Shown here: positions 35,663 through 48,811 of the stretch, piece by piece
Layout: every line of letters begins with the position of its first letter
Position numbering within the stretch: position 1 is the stretch's first letter
Assembly (NCBI RefSeq): GCF_026914265.1
Contig: NC_069134.1
Span: forward strand, 64,862,094 to 64,926,093
DNA from: Mya arenaria
Lineage: Eukaryota > Mollusca > Bivalvia > Myida > Myidae
DNA length: 64,000 bases
Reading direction: 5' to 3'
Notes under the pieces: generated by a model
Seen by the model: only the letters and a program-made list of their open reading frames with translations
The model's database searches: none
What the model was told of the DNA's origin: nothing
Position numbers and translations under genes: made by a program

Positions 35663-36153
35663 CATCTGTTGAAGTTTACAAATGAAGAGTTCGACTGGCA
35701 GGTTTTCAGGATGTACTGACGGACAGCGTACAGACGGACGAGCAATAGCTGTTCTTTATGCCTACCACAAAGTGGTATAGGGTGGAAAGGTATACTGTAA
35801 ATATTATTACAAGGGTTAATATAAAAAATATTATAAGCACAATATTTAATGTATAATATCATTTGATATCATTATGAATCATTGTTTTGGCAAGGGGTTT
35901 TACCTGTTACGACAAGGAAGCTAATTATACTAACCTAGTTAAGGTATATTTAAATTACGTAATGAAGATAGTCCTCTTGCGAAAATATTAAACGCACAAG
36001 TGTAGTGTTACACGACTCGTTTAAAGGCACCCAATAAAGGTTGATGAAAAATATATTTTTTTAATTTATTTTAAAGCATGATTATTTTCAACTTATTTGA
36101 CTGTTATGATTAAAACGAAAAGAAAGCATTATGTACAGATGCAAAATATAAGT

Positions 36154-36155
<2 letters not shown>

Positions 36156-36247
<92 letters not shown>
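36156..36247. repeat. (TA)n microsatellite
   Basis: Uninterrupted TA dinucleotide run of about 90 nt. Confidence 0.95.
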
Positions 36248-36251
<4 letters not shown>

Positions 36252-38124
36252 ATAAAGCTACATGAGCACAAATTCCACAGTTAAAAAGCGCTTAATTATC
36301 GCTAATATATATTTTTTTTAATTTAACACAAATCATTCCTTTTTATTTTGATCATTTAAGTTAAATAATTTAGCATAATAATGCAGCATAATAATGTATT
36401 TATTATTTGTTTACATAAACATACATCATGCGCCATAAACACTTTTAGGTGATGGCAGTTGCACATAGGATGAACGTGTTTTCATTGTATCGGCGCCCTA
36501 TATTGGTATGTCCGGGTTGTAGGCGTCGCTAAAAGACGCCAGGCTACGACAAAATAAGGTCGCAAAGATGATATTATGATTCGCGCCAGAACGCTAGTAC
36601 AATATAGGCCGCCACTACGACAAATCAAGTACACAAAGCGACCTTCACAATTGAACTTAAATAAAGTACAAACAAACGAGTAAGTAAACTTGGCCACGTG
36701 TCAAACATAGGCTACGTTTTTTTTAATTGATAAAGAAGTGTGTTTATAAACGAACGTTTACTCAGTAGCATCGATTTCTCGATCAAGGGGTTAGCTCATT
36801 CATAATTGTGTACAAACATTACTATTTGATTTATTATGATACACTCATCAAGTTATTTGTAGGTTATCTCTTGAACTTTCGCCCTGTTTTCGGTGGTGGG
36901 CTGATTGTCTTATCCCGGTTTGTGAACTTTCGGGTTGTTTTATTTTAGTTCAACCCAGAAAAAAAAATATTTCCACTATGTCAAAATATTCCCTAAGTTG
37001 CTTAATAAATATGGCCTTTGAACTGATAAACATGAATTATGGACAAATATATCGCATGTATTCTCAAATTGTAAAATAGCAATCGATTTGTTCTGAAATG
37101 TATACAAAAGGTCTAGATAAACACAAACAGTGATTTCGCTCTCCAATGTTTATGTATCGATTCCATAGAAGCTCTGATTTATTTCATTAAGTTTCAGTTT
37201 CTATGACCTTAAGTACATTCTTAATTATTAAGAACAGTTGGAGTTAGCGGTAGCGAACGAGCTCTTCTTTGTCATTCAGATATTACTTCATGTCACATAA
37301 CTGACAATACATTAGCCAAACACGCGGTTTTGAACCCGACATTTACAACAAATGGTAAGGTCTCAAAAATGGCATTGTAAAATATTGTTTCACTGGACCA
37401 TTTCCCTCAACACATACGTTGAAAAATATACTTGAACTGTACTTTTTTCAAGCAAAGACAGTAAAAGTATACAGACTGCGTTAACATTAGGAGAACCTCG
37501 GCCATTTTCCATCGAAAATAACCAAGGACACATATGTGGACGGTGTACAATATCAGAAATCTTAACATTTGAACTAGGCTGCAAGAAGATCGCGTAGTAA
37601 TTTCAATTTCAATTTCGCAGTTAAATTTAATGACTAATCTTGTGAATCATAATCATTTATGCAATAATACACCTCAATGGTTATATATTTAGACTTTGTA
37701 CTCGTTACATCATCACAATTGATTAATACTATTATTTAAAATTTTACGAACTATTTCTACTGACCGATGTAGTTTTCGATGTAAAATGTCCAAGGTGTTC
37801 CAAAAGACTGTAAAATCATGAATGACAGTGTAAGGGAGACTAATGCGCTATATGATCTACTGCTAGATGTAGTCCACAATTAACTCCCCTGTTTAAATCG
37901 GTAATGCAATCGCAAAGAACAAGATTTCGTTCTCATCTCTCCTTTTTTATTCCCAAGAGTTGAAGGTGAAACTGAACTTCTATGGTGTATATAAGGCTTA
38001 GTATTCTTTAGACAGTGGATTCTTTTGCAGCAAACTGAGTTTGGGAAATACGTGGCAAGAACAGTGCACTGTTATACTATAGCTTAATGTCCAAATTGAG
38101 TCAATGACCTTCTAAAAACATCGT
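36248..38124. other. Intergenic; no gene seen
   Basis: AT-rich. A short GC-richer inverted-repeat-like patch lies at 36490-36620 (CGCCCTATATTGG with CAATATAGGCCGCC). 37213-37330 shares words with the interspersed family at 10017. Confidence 0.45.
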
Positions 38125-39110
38125 TACAATCCCGGACCTAACCCGGCACCATAACGGATGAATACGGAGCCAACACGGATAACCTCGGTACCACCACGGC
38201 ATTCATCGTGTTCATCCGGCGTGCTTGGTCCGGCATGAGCCGTGAATGGTCCTGGGTGCTCCGCGATGCTTCGTGTCCAATACGACATGCCGGATCGCCT
38301 AGAATCACCAAAAATCAACACGGTCCCACAACGGACCTTCCCGAAGCCAACACGATCGTTGTCCGATCGTCCTGGACAGCCAGATTAATATCCTCTCGGA
38401 AGGTCTCGGACGATACGTCAATATAAAACAGTTTAAAAATGCCGTTGTGATGTCCCGGACCATGACGGACCGTGATGTATCATCCCGGACTGTCCCGGAT
38501 AATCCCGACCCAACGCGGGTCCAACACGGATCTGACCACGAATCGGCCTGTTATCAGTGTGCGAGGCCTTAGAACAGTCCGGGAGGTCGGATCAAGAAAT
38601 ATCTTGATCCGGATGGTCCGTGGTTAAAATTGAGTATACGGTCCCTCAACGGTCTCAAAACATCGGACCAGCACCGGACCTAAAACGGCACCACAACGGA
38701 TGAACACGGAACCAACACGAAATATCCCGGACCCAGACCATCCCGGACCAACACGGTTTCAACATGGATGATATCCCGGACCGTCCCGGACCATCTCGGA
38801 TCAGCTACAGACTATCCTGGACCAAATATGGAACACCCCGGGTCGATCCGTGTCCAACATGCCGAATCGCCTAGGATCGCGGTGCCATTACGGACCTTAC
38901 CGGAGCTAACATGGTCGATACACGGATCTTCCCGGACTTCCCGGAATAAAAAAATTCCCGAATGGCCCCGAACGGGTCATATTTTGAAATATGTTGGATG
39001 GTGTCCCGGACCATGACTGACCATGGCGGACTGTCCCGGATAAGCCCGGAATCAACGTGGATCAAACACGGATCAGACTCCGAATCTGCGAAATTTCAGT
39101 ACTGGACACC
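38125..39110. repeat. GC-rich degenerate short-period repeat
   Basis: About 1 kb built from words such as TCCCGGACC, AACACGGA, CATGACGGACC and GATC at irregular 10-20-nt spacing, unlike the AT-rich surroundings. No frame gives a recognisable protein. Confidence 0.8.
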
Positions 39111-41912
39111 CCCCCCCCCTCCCCCAACAGACCGGGAGGTCTGTGTGTCTGGGGCTTAACTTGTTAAATCGTTAATTTGTTAAACCATATCAAGCCATCT
39201 TACTGATGAGGATCAAAAGTAGCGTAACTAAACGAGCTTTACGAAGAATGTATTTCGAGAATTCTGAGCAGACTTTACCTTAATTTAATTATAATAGTAT
39301 CTTTGTATGCACATGTCGATTTAACATTGTAATCGACTCATCATACAAACTGCTCTTCTAGTTTTATAATAAATAACTTTATTTAATAGAACGTAGATTG
39401 TTGATGGTATAAGGTAAGGATATGAATTGAATTTTCCAGCGATTCGTAGAATAACGAAGAAAGTATTTTCTCCCACCTCAGATAAGTAGATTTAACCATG
39501 CTAGAAATTCTTATCTTGCCCACGGGCGAAGATAAAATGCCCGTATGGAACTCCTTTTTAATGGTCACCACATTGTAGTTACCTCCCTTGTTGAAGACTG
39601 TTGTCTGTAGCATCATAAAAACCTTGTCTTGTGGCAATATTAAGAATGCTAATTAATTATTTCTCGTTTCAAATGTCACCATAAAAAGTTTTCACGCACC
39701 TTTCAAAAAATAATGCTCCACTCTCATCAGTACTTTTTAAAGACCGCTTTGACTATTAACATAATCTGAATCAATGCGCGCATATCCATGACAACCACGA
39801 GTTATCAAAATTCCTTACGCATTATTTTCACTACGCACAAAAGAGTTTAAGCAAAAAAACAACACATTTTTACTTAATTTTGTTTAACTGAGATGGGAGA
39901 AAAAGCATCTACCATAGCCGCTCGTGTAAGATAGGTTCATCCCGACCCTCGCGCAAACGGTAAACCTCGTTTCCGCTAAACACCCTACGCTCGGGTCGGA
40001 ATGAACCTATCTAACACTCTCGTCCAAGGAAGATACTTCTAGTCTTATGCGGAACAGTATTATAAGGTTTAGTACTTTGCAAGAGGATTTCGTGCAGGTA
40101 TGATTTTGGCTATCGTTCATTCTTCCGGACGACTTTCGTACAGTGCACAACATTTTGTTTATTTTTATGTATTTTTCATAAATCTCAGGTAGACACTAAT
40201 CTCGTATGTCGGATAGTTCATGTCCGTCTATGTTAACATATTCAGCAAGTGAGGCCCGACATGGTGACTTGAAACTTTTTACCGGCGGAAAGGGACAAAC
40301 GGGTACACGTTTCCAGAGAGACTTTTTCATAAAGCCATTTTATCTCTGCTTTTTCGTGGGCGTTTTGAGCCACAGCTGAATATTTTTTGTATGCATTCTT
40401 ATTGTTTTTGTAACACTGGCTCAATTGGTTAAATACAAAAGTATAATTTAATGAGATTTCATATACATTTATGTACAATAAATACATTTCGATTTAACTA
40501 GATTTTATTCCGAAACTTAATTTTACAAAATTAAAAAGAAAAGTTCAACTATATCGTCCTGTTATAGTCGTAAAACCCATTAAAGGGACAATTTCATAAA
40601 TTAAAGCGAAATGAAAATAGTGTGAGTAGCTTGACCCTGGTATAAGGGACCTAAAATCATCCCCAAAGTTTTTTTCCCAGAGCTAAAAAGTTAAATTCAA
40701 TTCAAGACAAGATTGATCTTGACAACTTTTTTTTAGAATAAACCAATCTTTGCCTAAATATCTGGAAACCAGTGGTATAAGAATGGTGACAAAATAAAAA
40801 ATCTCAGTTTAATATTTACGTTCGAAAAATGAAGTTTTGTGCCTAAAAGCGTTACTAATACGCTTACAGAAAAATTGGCTTATTTTTAGTAGAAAAAAGT
40901 TGGCAAAATGTTCCATCCGTGAGAGCGCAGCTTTAAAAACAAGATGTACGTCTGAGGAGAGCAAAAATACTAAGTATCTTGTAAAATACTAGATTAGGTA
41001 CAAATTTACAAAAAACAACAACAACTGGTGACATCTCAGCATTCGCAAGCAATGTCGGTATTTTCACAATCGATGTTGTTGTTTTGGTAGCACATAGGTG
41101 GATAAGATATGAGCAGAGATTTTCAGCTCAGTAATGAAACCCTTGCTTTGGTGTCATATGAGCTGTAAACCATATATTGTCATTTAACCTTAAAAAAATA
41201 TTCTGTCTTTAGAATTATCAAAGAGGTCACTCATACCAACGGTCTAGCATGAAATAACTATGAATTACTAGGTTAAATGTAACTAAATTCTGTACAGGTC
41301 ATATGGCACCAAAGCAGGGGTTCATTCCTACCAAACGTAACTCTGATTTTCAATCGTTGGCAAGAAATATCACGGTTGATAAACAGCGGAACCTAGTATA
41401 TCAAATTAAAGTCGTTTTCCTTTTTTTCTTTCTTTTAATTTCTAATACTAAATATAATTGGCAAAATCTGTCAATTCACAAACAAAATATATGAAAAAGG
41501 TTGCTAAAAGAGTTCTGTTTAGAATATTGTAATATGTTAAACTATTGTAACTGTATAGCTATAAAGCATTTAATTGCATGAAGCATATATACAATTGTGT
41601 TGGGTTTTCACCTTTAAGCAGCCCAGCTTTGAACAAAATCTGAATTCAATTTCCAAAAAAGTCCAAGAGCTTTCTATCGATATAAAAAATCTTAAGAAAC
41701 TCCCCACAGATAATAAAGTTTGATATCAAAAACCAACACAAGAATGGTTATTTTTTGAAAAATAGATATTCAGTAGCAGTCCATCAACTTGGCTCTTCTA
41801 ATGAAATTGCAATAAGTAATATATAATATATATTGCAAATACATTTTGAATATTCCAAATAATTTTACAATTTATTGCCGGTGTTTTAATAAAAAGTAGT
41901 CTTTTACGGTAA
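39111..41912. other. Intergenic; no gene seen
   Basis: Holds a C-run at 39111-39119, a MITE-like inverted repeat at 39924-40022 and a degraded TTAA-MITE at about 40660-40936. On the minus strand AATAAA (41871-41876 in + coordinates TTTATT) is a probable poly(A) signal for the C1q gene that starts its last exon at 42337. Confidence 0.5.
39924..40022. mobile_element. Short MITE-like inverted repeat
   Basis: The left arm CGTGTAAGATAGGTTCATCC and the right arm GGTCGGAATGAACCTATC with AACACTCTCG are imperfect inverted repeats of about 30 nt around a 40-nt GC-rich centre. Confidence 0.55.
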
Positions 41913-42852
41913 TCACTGTAGTAAATAACCGGTGAATACGGTAAAACCATCCCCGAAGAAATGGCCCGTCCACGTCTTCGTCTCCCGCACGTAAACCTCG
42001 TTCCCTTTCTCGAGTGACGTCACAACTGTAAGTGACGCCGAGGCGCGCTCGATCTCCGTGTCACCGGCGGCCACTTGTCCGACCACTTCCGGTTCAGCGA
42101 CAATCTCAGCGCACACCTGCTTTTGGTACTGCGCTCGCACGCTCAGCGAGAACATATATCTTCCGGTGTACGGAGCGATGAAGATACCAGTCACCGGGTT
42201 GTAGGCGCGACCGATGTTGGTCAGGGCATCATCAAAGACGATGGTTTGCTGGGAGAAGACGGTCTGGTTGTTGGACAAGCGGGCGGTAAACGCCACACCA
42301 CGCCCTCCGGGTCCATTCCAGGGGCTAATGCCTGCATCTGAAAAAAGGTGAAAAAAAAAATTTGATCATATCGTTTTGCACAAAGTCCTTGATTTATTTG
42401 CAAAACGTGTTATTGTGCGCTTTAATTATGAACATATCAAAATATTCTTTATTTAGGATGAAAAAAAAACGCACACGCAACAACAACCCTAAAACAAGAA
42501 GTTGTTGAACTGTGTCCAATTTATGTGGTTAAATCTGTTTTCTTTTTTTCCATTTCATATTATTTCGTAGAATTCCTGGATCTCCTATGATACATATTAA
42601 AACCTTTTTTTACTCCTACATTTTCAAACCCAAAATAAGTGGACGAGCCCTACCTTTGGAGATTTTCTCAATCTTCTCTTCCAGGGCGCGGACCTTGAAA
42701 GTGACAATCTGCATGTCGTTCTGGAGGCGCCGGAAGTCCCCTTTCTCACCCACATCCGACAACTGCCTCTCACTTCCAGAGCCGCCAGGGGACTTCGGCT
42801 CCAGGGTGTCCTTCACAGAAGAATTTGAAGCTGAAGACGCGCGTCTGGCCAT
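41913..42852 (-). CDS. C1q-domain-containing protein (two exons)
   Basis: Seen on the minus strand: exon 1 is 42852-42654 (ATG to a GTAGGG donor), exon 2 is 42337-41913 after a TTTTTTCAG acceptor. The total is 624 nt, 207 aa. There is no hydrophobic N-terminal signal peptide. Residues about 1-35 are Ser/Gly/Pro-rich, and 36-66 form a charged coiled coil (GEKGDFRRLQNDMQIVTFKV). The C1q domain runs from about residue 80 (GVAFTARLSNNQ) to the end (FTVFTGYLLQ). The family signature (F, five residues, N, four, Y, six, F, five, GRYMF) fits, apart from Leu at its last aromatic position. C1q-domain proteins in bivalves form trimers and bind microbial or self ligands. Secretion without a signal peptide, or an intracellular role, is open. 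GC content is higher than in the TNF genes. It lies head-to-head with the C1q gene at 49059. Confidence 0.9.
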
Positions 42853-43224
42853 CGCTCCGTTTGTAGCAGTCCTTTACTTCCGGATGTTTGTCTTTGCCTT
42901 TTTCCTGAGATTGTAGCACCCTCGTTTACCCTTTTTATTAAGAAAGTCCTTAGACGATCAAGAGTCCTTAAAGCCTCTCCTATTATATAACTATGTTGTT
43001 GTTTTTTAAATGAATCAAACCAAAGTTAAACTAACTAATAATATTTAATAAGGCTTATGCTCAGAACGGCAGTTTATGAATGGACTGATCCACGAAACGC
43101 AAAATGTGCTTACTTACCGAGCACCAGAAATAAGGCCACCCTGAATTAATTGTTTGAGTTTAGTGATCCGGACGAATCAACAAAGGAGTAAGAAAGCGAA
43201 TTGATAAATTCTGCAATTTTAGTT
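42853..43224. other. Upstream region of the minus-strand C1q gene
   Basis: It should hold the promoter and 5' UTR of the C1q gene. No TATA box or other motif can be assigned with confidence. Confidence 0.4.
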
Positions 43225-43650
43225 CGTACTATTACCCCGCCGCTTGGCGTGTTTTCGCACCGCAACTTTACGTATGTTCGTAATTTCGCCCTTTAACATA
43301 GCGTGCATTCGTATTTTTGTCCTGCCACATGGCGTATTTTCGCCCAGCGACTTGACGTATTTCGGTATTGTCCCGCCACTTGGCGTGTTTTCGTAATTGT
43401 GCTGGCCATTTTGGCGTATGTTCTAACATTTGCCCCCGACTTGGCGTATTTTCGTATATTTACCCGCAACTTTGCGTTTTATCGGACTTTGCCCCCCCCC
43501 CCCCCATCCCCCCACACACACTCCTGGCGTATTTTCTTACATTTCCCCGCCACTTGGCGCGTTTCCGTAGTTTCGTGACGCCACTTGGCGCATTTCAGTA
43601 GTTTCGTGACGCCACTTGGCGTGTTTTCGTATTCGTGGCGAAGTTACGAA
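43225..43650 (+). repeat. Degenerate tandem repeat, unit about 35 nt
   Basis: Core CGCCACTTGGCGTATTTTCG recurs about a dozen times with spacers rich in C (a C-run at 43494-43505). The half-site GCCACTTGGC is palindrome-like. Confidence 0.75.
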
Positions 43651-44519
43651 ATGATGGCAGAAATGCCACCATGGAATACAGCAAGTTATTATTGAAAAAA
43701 TATGTCTGGGTCGGGCAACCATGAACATTTTAAGGATGGCCCTCTTTGGACGGTTAGTTAACTTTTTTTCTGCAGTTTTGATAATATCTTCTGAAAAATG
43801 TTTTATGACTTTATAACCAGGCGATAATTATCCAGTGAGTATAATCCCATCGTTTAAGTCAAATGAGGTTACGTTTGATATGTGTTCTATAAAAAACATA
43901 AGATTATTTTCATGATACATTGGATTTGGGCCTTCTATAAAAAAATTGGTTTTCATTTTCATTCAAAGAAGCAATCCTGTTTAATGAACGATTAATACGT
44001 GAAGTTTTTGTCTTAAGTGTATTTTGTTACATTCCAGGGGAAAAAGTGCACTCTAATTTTAAACAATCATTAACATATCTTCGGAACCTATTTCAAAGTC
44101 AATGTGATTTATTTCAAAGAAGTTGAAATAAGGAGAATATGCTTTCTTTTTCTCGGCGTCGACCATAAGTTATGACTCCCGTCTTTCTATGCGCCAGTCC
44201 CTTCCGGCAGCTAGTCATATGCCAATCACAAATTATACAGAAAATTAGTTCTAATCTGCTAGCTTCCGACATTGGCATTATCAGGTAGGTATTTCAGTAC
44301 TTTTATATACATTACATGTTTGCGTATATTTTTCAAAGTGCACTCAATATTATCAATTGAGCAGTGTGAAGTTTGATAAACACACGACAATCAGCATTCA
44401 AATATAGGTATATGCGACATTGGAGATATTCGAAATTCATTCTCTGAGCAACACTCGCAACATTAACGATATTACCGACGTCCACACCATTCACAAGATT
44501 TACGTCCGTTATTCGCAAC
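43651..44519. other. Intergenic; no gene seen
   Basis: AT-rich sequence without coding signal or clear repeats. Confidence 0.4.
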
Positions 44520-44935
44520 ATTTAAGACATTCACACAATGCACCATTCACAACATTAACGACATTCACAACATTCATGACATTTACAGCATTTGGGTTAT
44601 TCGAAGCATTTACGACATTCACAACATTTACGACATTCACAACATGCAAGCCATTTACAACATTTGGGTTATTCGAAGCATTTACGACACTCACAACATT
44701 TACGACATTCACAACATGCATGACATTTACAACAGTTGGGACATTCGAAGCATTTACGACATTCACAACATTTACGACATTCATGACATTTACAACAGTT
44801 GGGACATTCGAAGCATTTACGACATTCACAACATTTACGACATTCACAACATTCATGACATTTACAACAGTTGGGACATTCGAAGCATTTACGACATTCA
44901 CAACATTCATGACATTTACAACATTTGGCTCGATC
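44520..44935 (+). repeat. 9/18-nt satellite with higher-order structure
   Basis: Alternating 9-mers GACATTCAC and AACATTTAC. A longer unit repeated about four times contains AACAGTTGGGACATTCGAAG. The period is divisible by three, so long spurious frames appear (TFTTFTTF one way, NVVNVVNV the other). Confidence 0.9.
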
Positions 44936-46640
44936 AACACCAGAGTGGGAGTGGTCTAGTGTAATGGCCGTCCGCCTCGCACCCAAGGGGTTGTGGGCGA
45001 TCAACACCAGAGTGGGAGTGGTCTAGTGTAATGGCCGTCCGCCTCGCACCCAAGGGGTTGTGGGCTCGATCAACACCAGAGTGGGAGTGGTCTAGTGTAA
45101 TGGCCGTCCGCCTCGCACCCAAGGGGTTGTGGGCTCGATCAACACCAGATTGGGAGTGGTCTAGTGTAATGGCCGTCCGCCTCGCACCCAAGGGGGTGTT
45201 GGCTCGATCAACACCAGAGTGGGAGTGGTCTAGTGTAATGGCCGTCCGCCTCGCACCCAAGGGGTTGTGGGCTCGATCAACACCAGAGTGGGAGTGGTCT
45301 AGTGTAATGGCCGTCCGCCTCGCACCAAAGGGGTTGTGGGCTCGATCAACAACAGATTGGGAGTGGTCTAGTGTAATGGCCGTCCGCCTCACACCCAAGG
45401 TGTTGTGGGCTCGATCAACACCAGAGTGGGAGTGGTCTAATGTTATGGCAGTCCGCCTCGCACCCAAGGGGTTGTGGGCTCGATCAACACCAGAGTGGGA
45501 GTGGTCTAGTGTAATGGCCATCCGCCTCGCACCCAAGGGATTGCGGGCTCCATCAACAACAGAGTGGGAGTGGTCTGGTCTAGTGTAATGGCCATCCGCC
45601 TCGCACCCAAGGGGTTGTGGGCTCGATCAACAACAGAGTGGGAGTGGTCTAGTGTAATGGCCGTCCGCCTCGCACCCAAGGGGTTGTGGGCTCGATCAAC
45701 ACCAGAGTGGGAGTGGTCTAGTGTTATGGCCGTCCGCCTCGCACCCAAGGGGTTGTGGGCTCGATCAACACCAGAGTGGGAGTGGTCTAGTGTAATGGCC
45801 GTCCGCCTCGAACCCAAGGGAATGTGGGCTCGATCAACACCAGAGTGTGAGTGGTCTAGTGTAATGGCCGTCCGCCTCGCACCAAAGGGGTTGTGGGCTC
45901 GATCAACAACAGATTGGGAGTGGTCTAGTGTAATGGCCGTCCGCCTCGCACCCAAGGGGTTGTGGGCTCGATCAACAACAGAGTGGGAGTGGTCTAGTGT
46001 AATGGCCGTCCGCCTCGCACCCAAGGGGTTGTGGGCTCGATCAACACCAGAGTGGCAGTGGTCTAGTGTAATGGCTGTCCGCCTCGCACCCAAGGGGTTG
46101 TGGGCTCGATCAACAACAGAGTGGGAGTGATCTAGTGTTATGGCCGTCCGCCTCGCACCCAAGGGGGTGTTGGCTCGATCAACACCAGAGTGGGAGTGGT
46201 CTAGTGTAATGGCTGTCCGCCTCGCACCCAAGGGGTTGTGGGCTCGATCAACAACAGATTGGGAGTGGTCTAGTGTAATGGCCGTCCGCCTCGCACCCAA
46301 GGGGTTGTGGGCTCGATCAACACCAGAGTGGGAGTGGTCTAGTGTAATGGCCGTCCGCCTCGTACTCAATGGGTTGTGGGCGATCAACATCAGAGTGGGA
46401 GTGGTCTGGTGTAATGGCCGTCCGCCTCGCACCCAAGGGGTTGTGGGCGATCAACATCAGAGTGGGAGTGGTCTAGTGTAATGGCCGTCCGCTTCGAACC
46501 CCAGGGGTTGTGGCCGATCAACACCAGAGTGGGAGTGGTCTAGTGTAATGGCCGTCCGCCTCGCACCCAAGGGGTTGTGGGCTCGATCAACACCAGAGTG
46601 GGGGTGGTCTGGTCTAGTGTAATGGCTGTCCGCCCCACAT
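44936..46640 (+). repeat. 69-nt tandem array with tRNA-like monomer, about 24 units
   Basis: Monomers repeat exactly every 69 nt (one later unit carries a GGTCT duplication). On the + strand each has TGGTCTAGTGTAATGG, close to the tRNA box A region of Glu/Gly-type tRNAs. Next comes an anticodon-arm-like CCGCCTCGCACCCAAGGGG, then GGGCTCGATCAACACC at the box B/T-loop position (consensus GGTTCGANTCC). The T stem is no longer paired in most units, so mature tRNA function is unlikely. Reading frames on both strands stay open because 69 is divisible by 3; these are not genes. Confidence 0.9.
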
Positions 46641-46890
46641 TCAAAAGGTGGGGGTTCGCTTCTCGCCAGAGTGAGATAATTCTAGTGGTGTAGGTGTCCG
46701 TTTCTCAACTAAGGTGATGTGGATTCACTCCGTTGCAAAGTGAGGGTCGTCTAGTGGTAAAGGTATACACCTTTCACCCAAGAGGATGTGGGCTCAATCT
46801 CCACCAGGGCTAGAGTGATTTAGCGGTAAAGGTATCCGCCTCTAAACCAAGAGGTTTTGGGTTCGCTCCCAAGCAGAGTGCGAGAGGTCT
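46641..46890 (+). repeat. Diverged tRNA-like units flanking the 69-nt array
   Basis: Three units with more tRNA-like features than the array: TCTAGTGGTAAAGGTATAC with GATGTGGGCTCAATCTCCAC (T stem GTGGG/TCCAC nearly paired), and TTTAGCGGTAAAGGTATCC with TTTTGGGTTCGCTCCCAA (T stem paired). The anticodon stem CCTCT/AGAGG leaves a loop of six, so none is a convincing functional tRNA. Confidence 0.65.
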
Positions 46891-48811
46891 AGTGCTATGT
46901 ATGACATGATTCACAAAGGCATAATGTAATCATGAAATGTAAACATATTTTATATCTACATTGTATATACACAGTAAGAACGTCAATTTATTTAATTTAT
47001 TATCTATACTGAAATTTAAAACACTAACAACTACATCCTGTCCATTTTCCATGAGATTACAATTATATTATTTTGAACGGGAAACTATTATGACACGGTG
47101 ATATTTTGATAAATCGTTTCCTGTTTTTAACTGCTCACTTTTTATACCTTTTGGAAACGACTTTTTGCCGGATTGAAAACACAGACCCACCGACAAAAAA
47201 CATTTTCTTTGCTGTATGCGTCTGAGCAGTATAATAGCAAGCCAACATTCACTTCAATACAAAGAGATTCTTGTAAAACAGTACAGTATTTTATTCCTTT
47301 GATTCAGTGCTTAAATCACAATGAAGATAATACTTAGTAAAATTAGTGTAATGTAGCCTAAAGGATTCTTGTAATATCTAAAATCAAACAAATCTGTTAA
47401 GTTCACAGCTTCTATCAGAAATTAATCGTTTTAATTATTTTTTTTTTATCACGGAAGATATAAATTATATTAGCGATTAAAAAATCCGAAAATAGATGAG
47501 TTTTATCAAAAAGTTTATTTCTGAAAGAAAATTAGTGAATTATCTTAAGTTTCCTATGGTGTTTTTTTGTTTTCTTCAGAGAGACTCAGGCTGTACTTTT
47601 GAAAGTGAGAGATTGTTAGCGAACAGGATCGGATACTATTGAATCAGGTAAGTTTCCAGAAATCACTACTTCTTTTAAAGTGACACTCGTATTTATAATC
47701 AATACATACACATTCATAACAAACATACATTTTGAGTGATAAACCTTTAACTACTTACTATTAAAATGCTACACTAAATATTAATTACTGATAATTGAGA
47801 TTGTAACCGCGTATTTAACAGCTTAATACGCAAAAATATTAAATGATTGGTGAACGGTAAAAGATTTACAGAGATCAACTATCGTCTCATAAGGTAAAAT
47901 ACCATGTTTTCTGCGACTTTGTAAAATGCAACACGGTATACTTCATAAGAACCATTGTTTTCGATATATATTCATCCTTTTCGGTAACTTTAAAACATTT
48001 TTATTAATTGTGGTACAACATTTTTGGGAGTAAAGGTGCATCTTTAATGAACTGTCATCAGCAATTCAGAGTGTTTGATTCATACATTTCTAATACTTAC
48101 TCCTTGTCACTTCCGAAATTTGTGACAATCCATTTTTTGTTTTTAAAAAAAATGTAGTACTAGTTATTTTTTGTCTAAAATTATTAAGATATTTGTTATG
48201 TAATGAAATTGTTTTATAGCAAACAGCTGAGAACATATCTGATTCATTTGTTGATATTTAAAAAGGCTGCTGTTCTTAATTTTCCGTATTTTTGCAAACG
48301 TAATATGTGTGCTTTTCTATAAACTAAGATATAAATTTACAAATTAACGATAGGAAATATTTACAATATTGAGGAAATAAAAAATGCTTTAAGTCATGTT
48401 TATAATTTGATTCTGTCTTCACTTTTTTTTTCAATTTCGAAGCCGAGTTCCGCTCATGGCTATATATTTCAATTAGATGTCTAATTATTCAAGATTAAAG
48501 TCTGAATCCGATGTCAAGCAATTGAGAGAAATCCCTAAATCGAAACTAATTTCACTATTTCCGACATTTTAATCAAATTGTAACCTCAAGAATAGTTTTT
48601 GGTTAATTAAAATTACACATTTTCAGCTGGCATGTCGGTGAAACGACACTAAGCAGCGCGTTATCCAACACATTTGCCGCTGTTTTTCTTTTAAAGGTTC
48701 AGCTACCCCGAGAATTTATTTCAGCCCGACTGTACCACTTTAGAGTCCATACCTAAGTTGGAACCAGTACCGCATACATTTTATGAAAGTCCAAAAGAAC
48801 GTTTCCCAGGT
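46891..48811. other. Intergenic; no gene seen
   Basis: AT-rich. 47690-47930 is a copy of the interspersed repeat of 17895-18070. Nothing else is recognisable. Confidence 0.45.

Noticed and set aside
39201-39250. Hammerhead ribozyme (CTGATGAG seen)
   Set aside because: No matching GAAA core and no closing stems at the required places.
44420-44959. Frames of TFTTF and NVVNV repeats
   Set aside because: Satellite with 9/18-nt period; period divisible by three keeps frames open on both strands.
45506-46432. 308-codon minus-strand frame of AHNPLGARRTAITLDHSHSG repeats
   Set aside because: It is a by-product of the 69-nt tandem array. The other strand is also open, and the monomer is better explained as tRNA-derived.
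44936-46640. A cluster of functional tRNA genes
   Set aside because: T stems are unpaired in most units, the anticodon loop size is wrong and there is no acceptor stem pairing visible.
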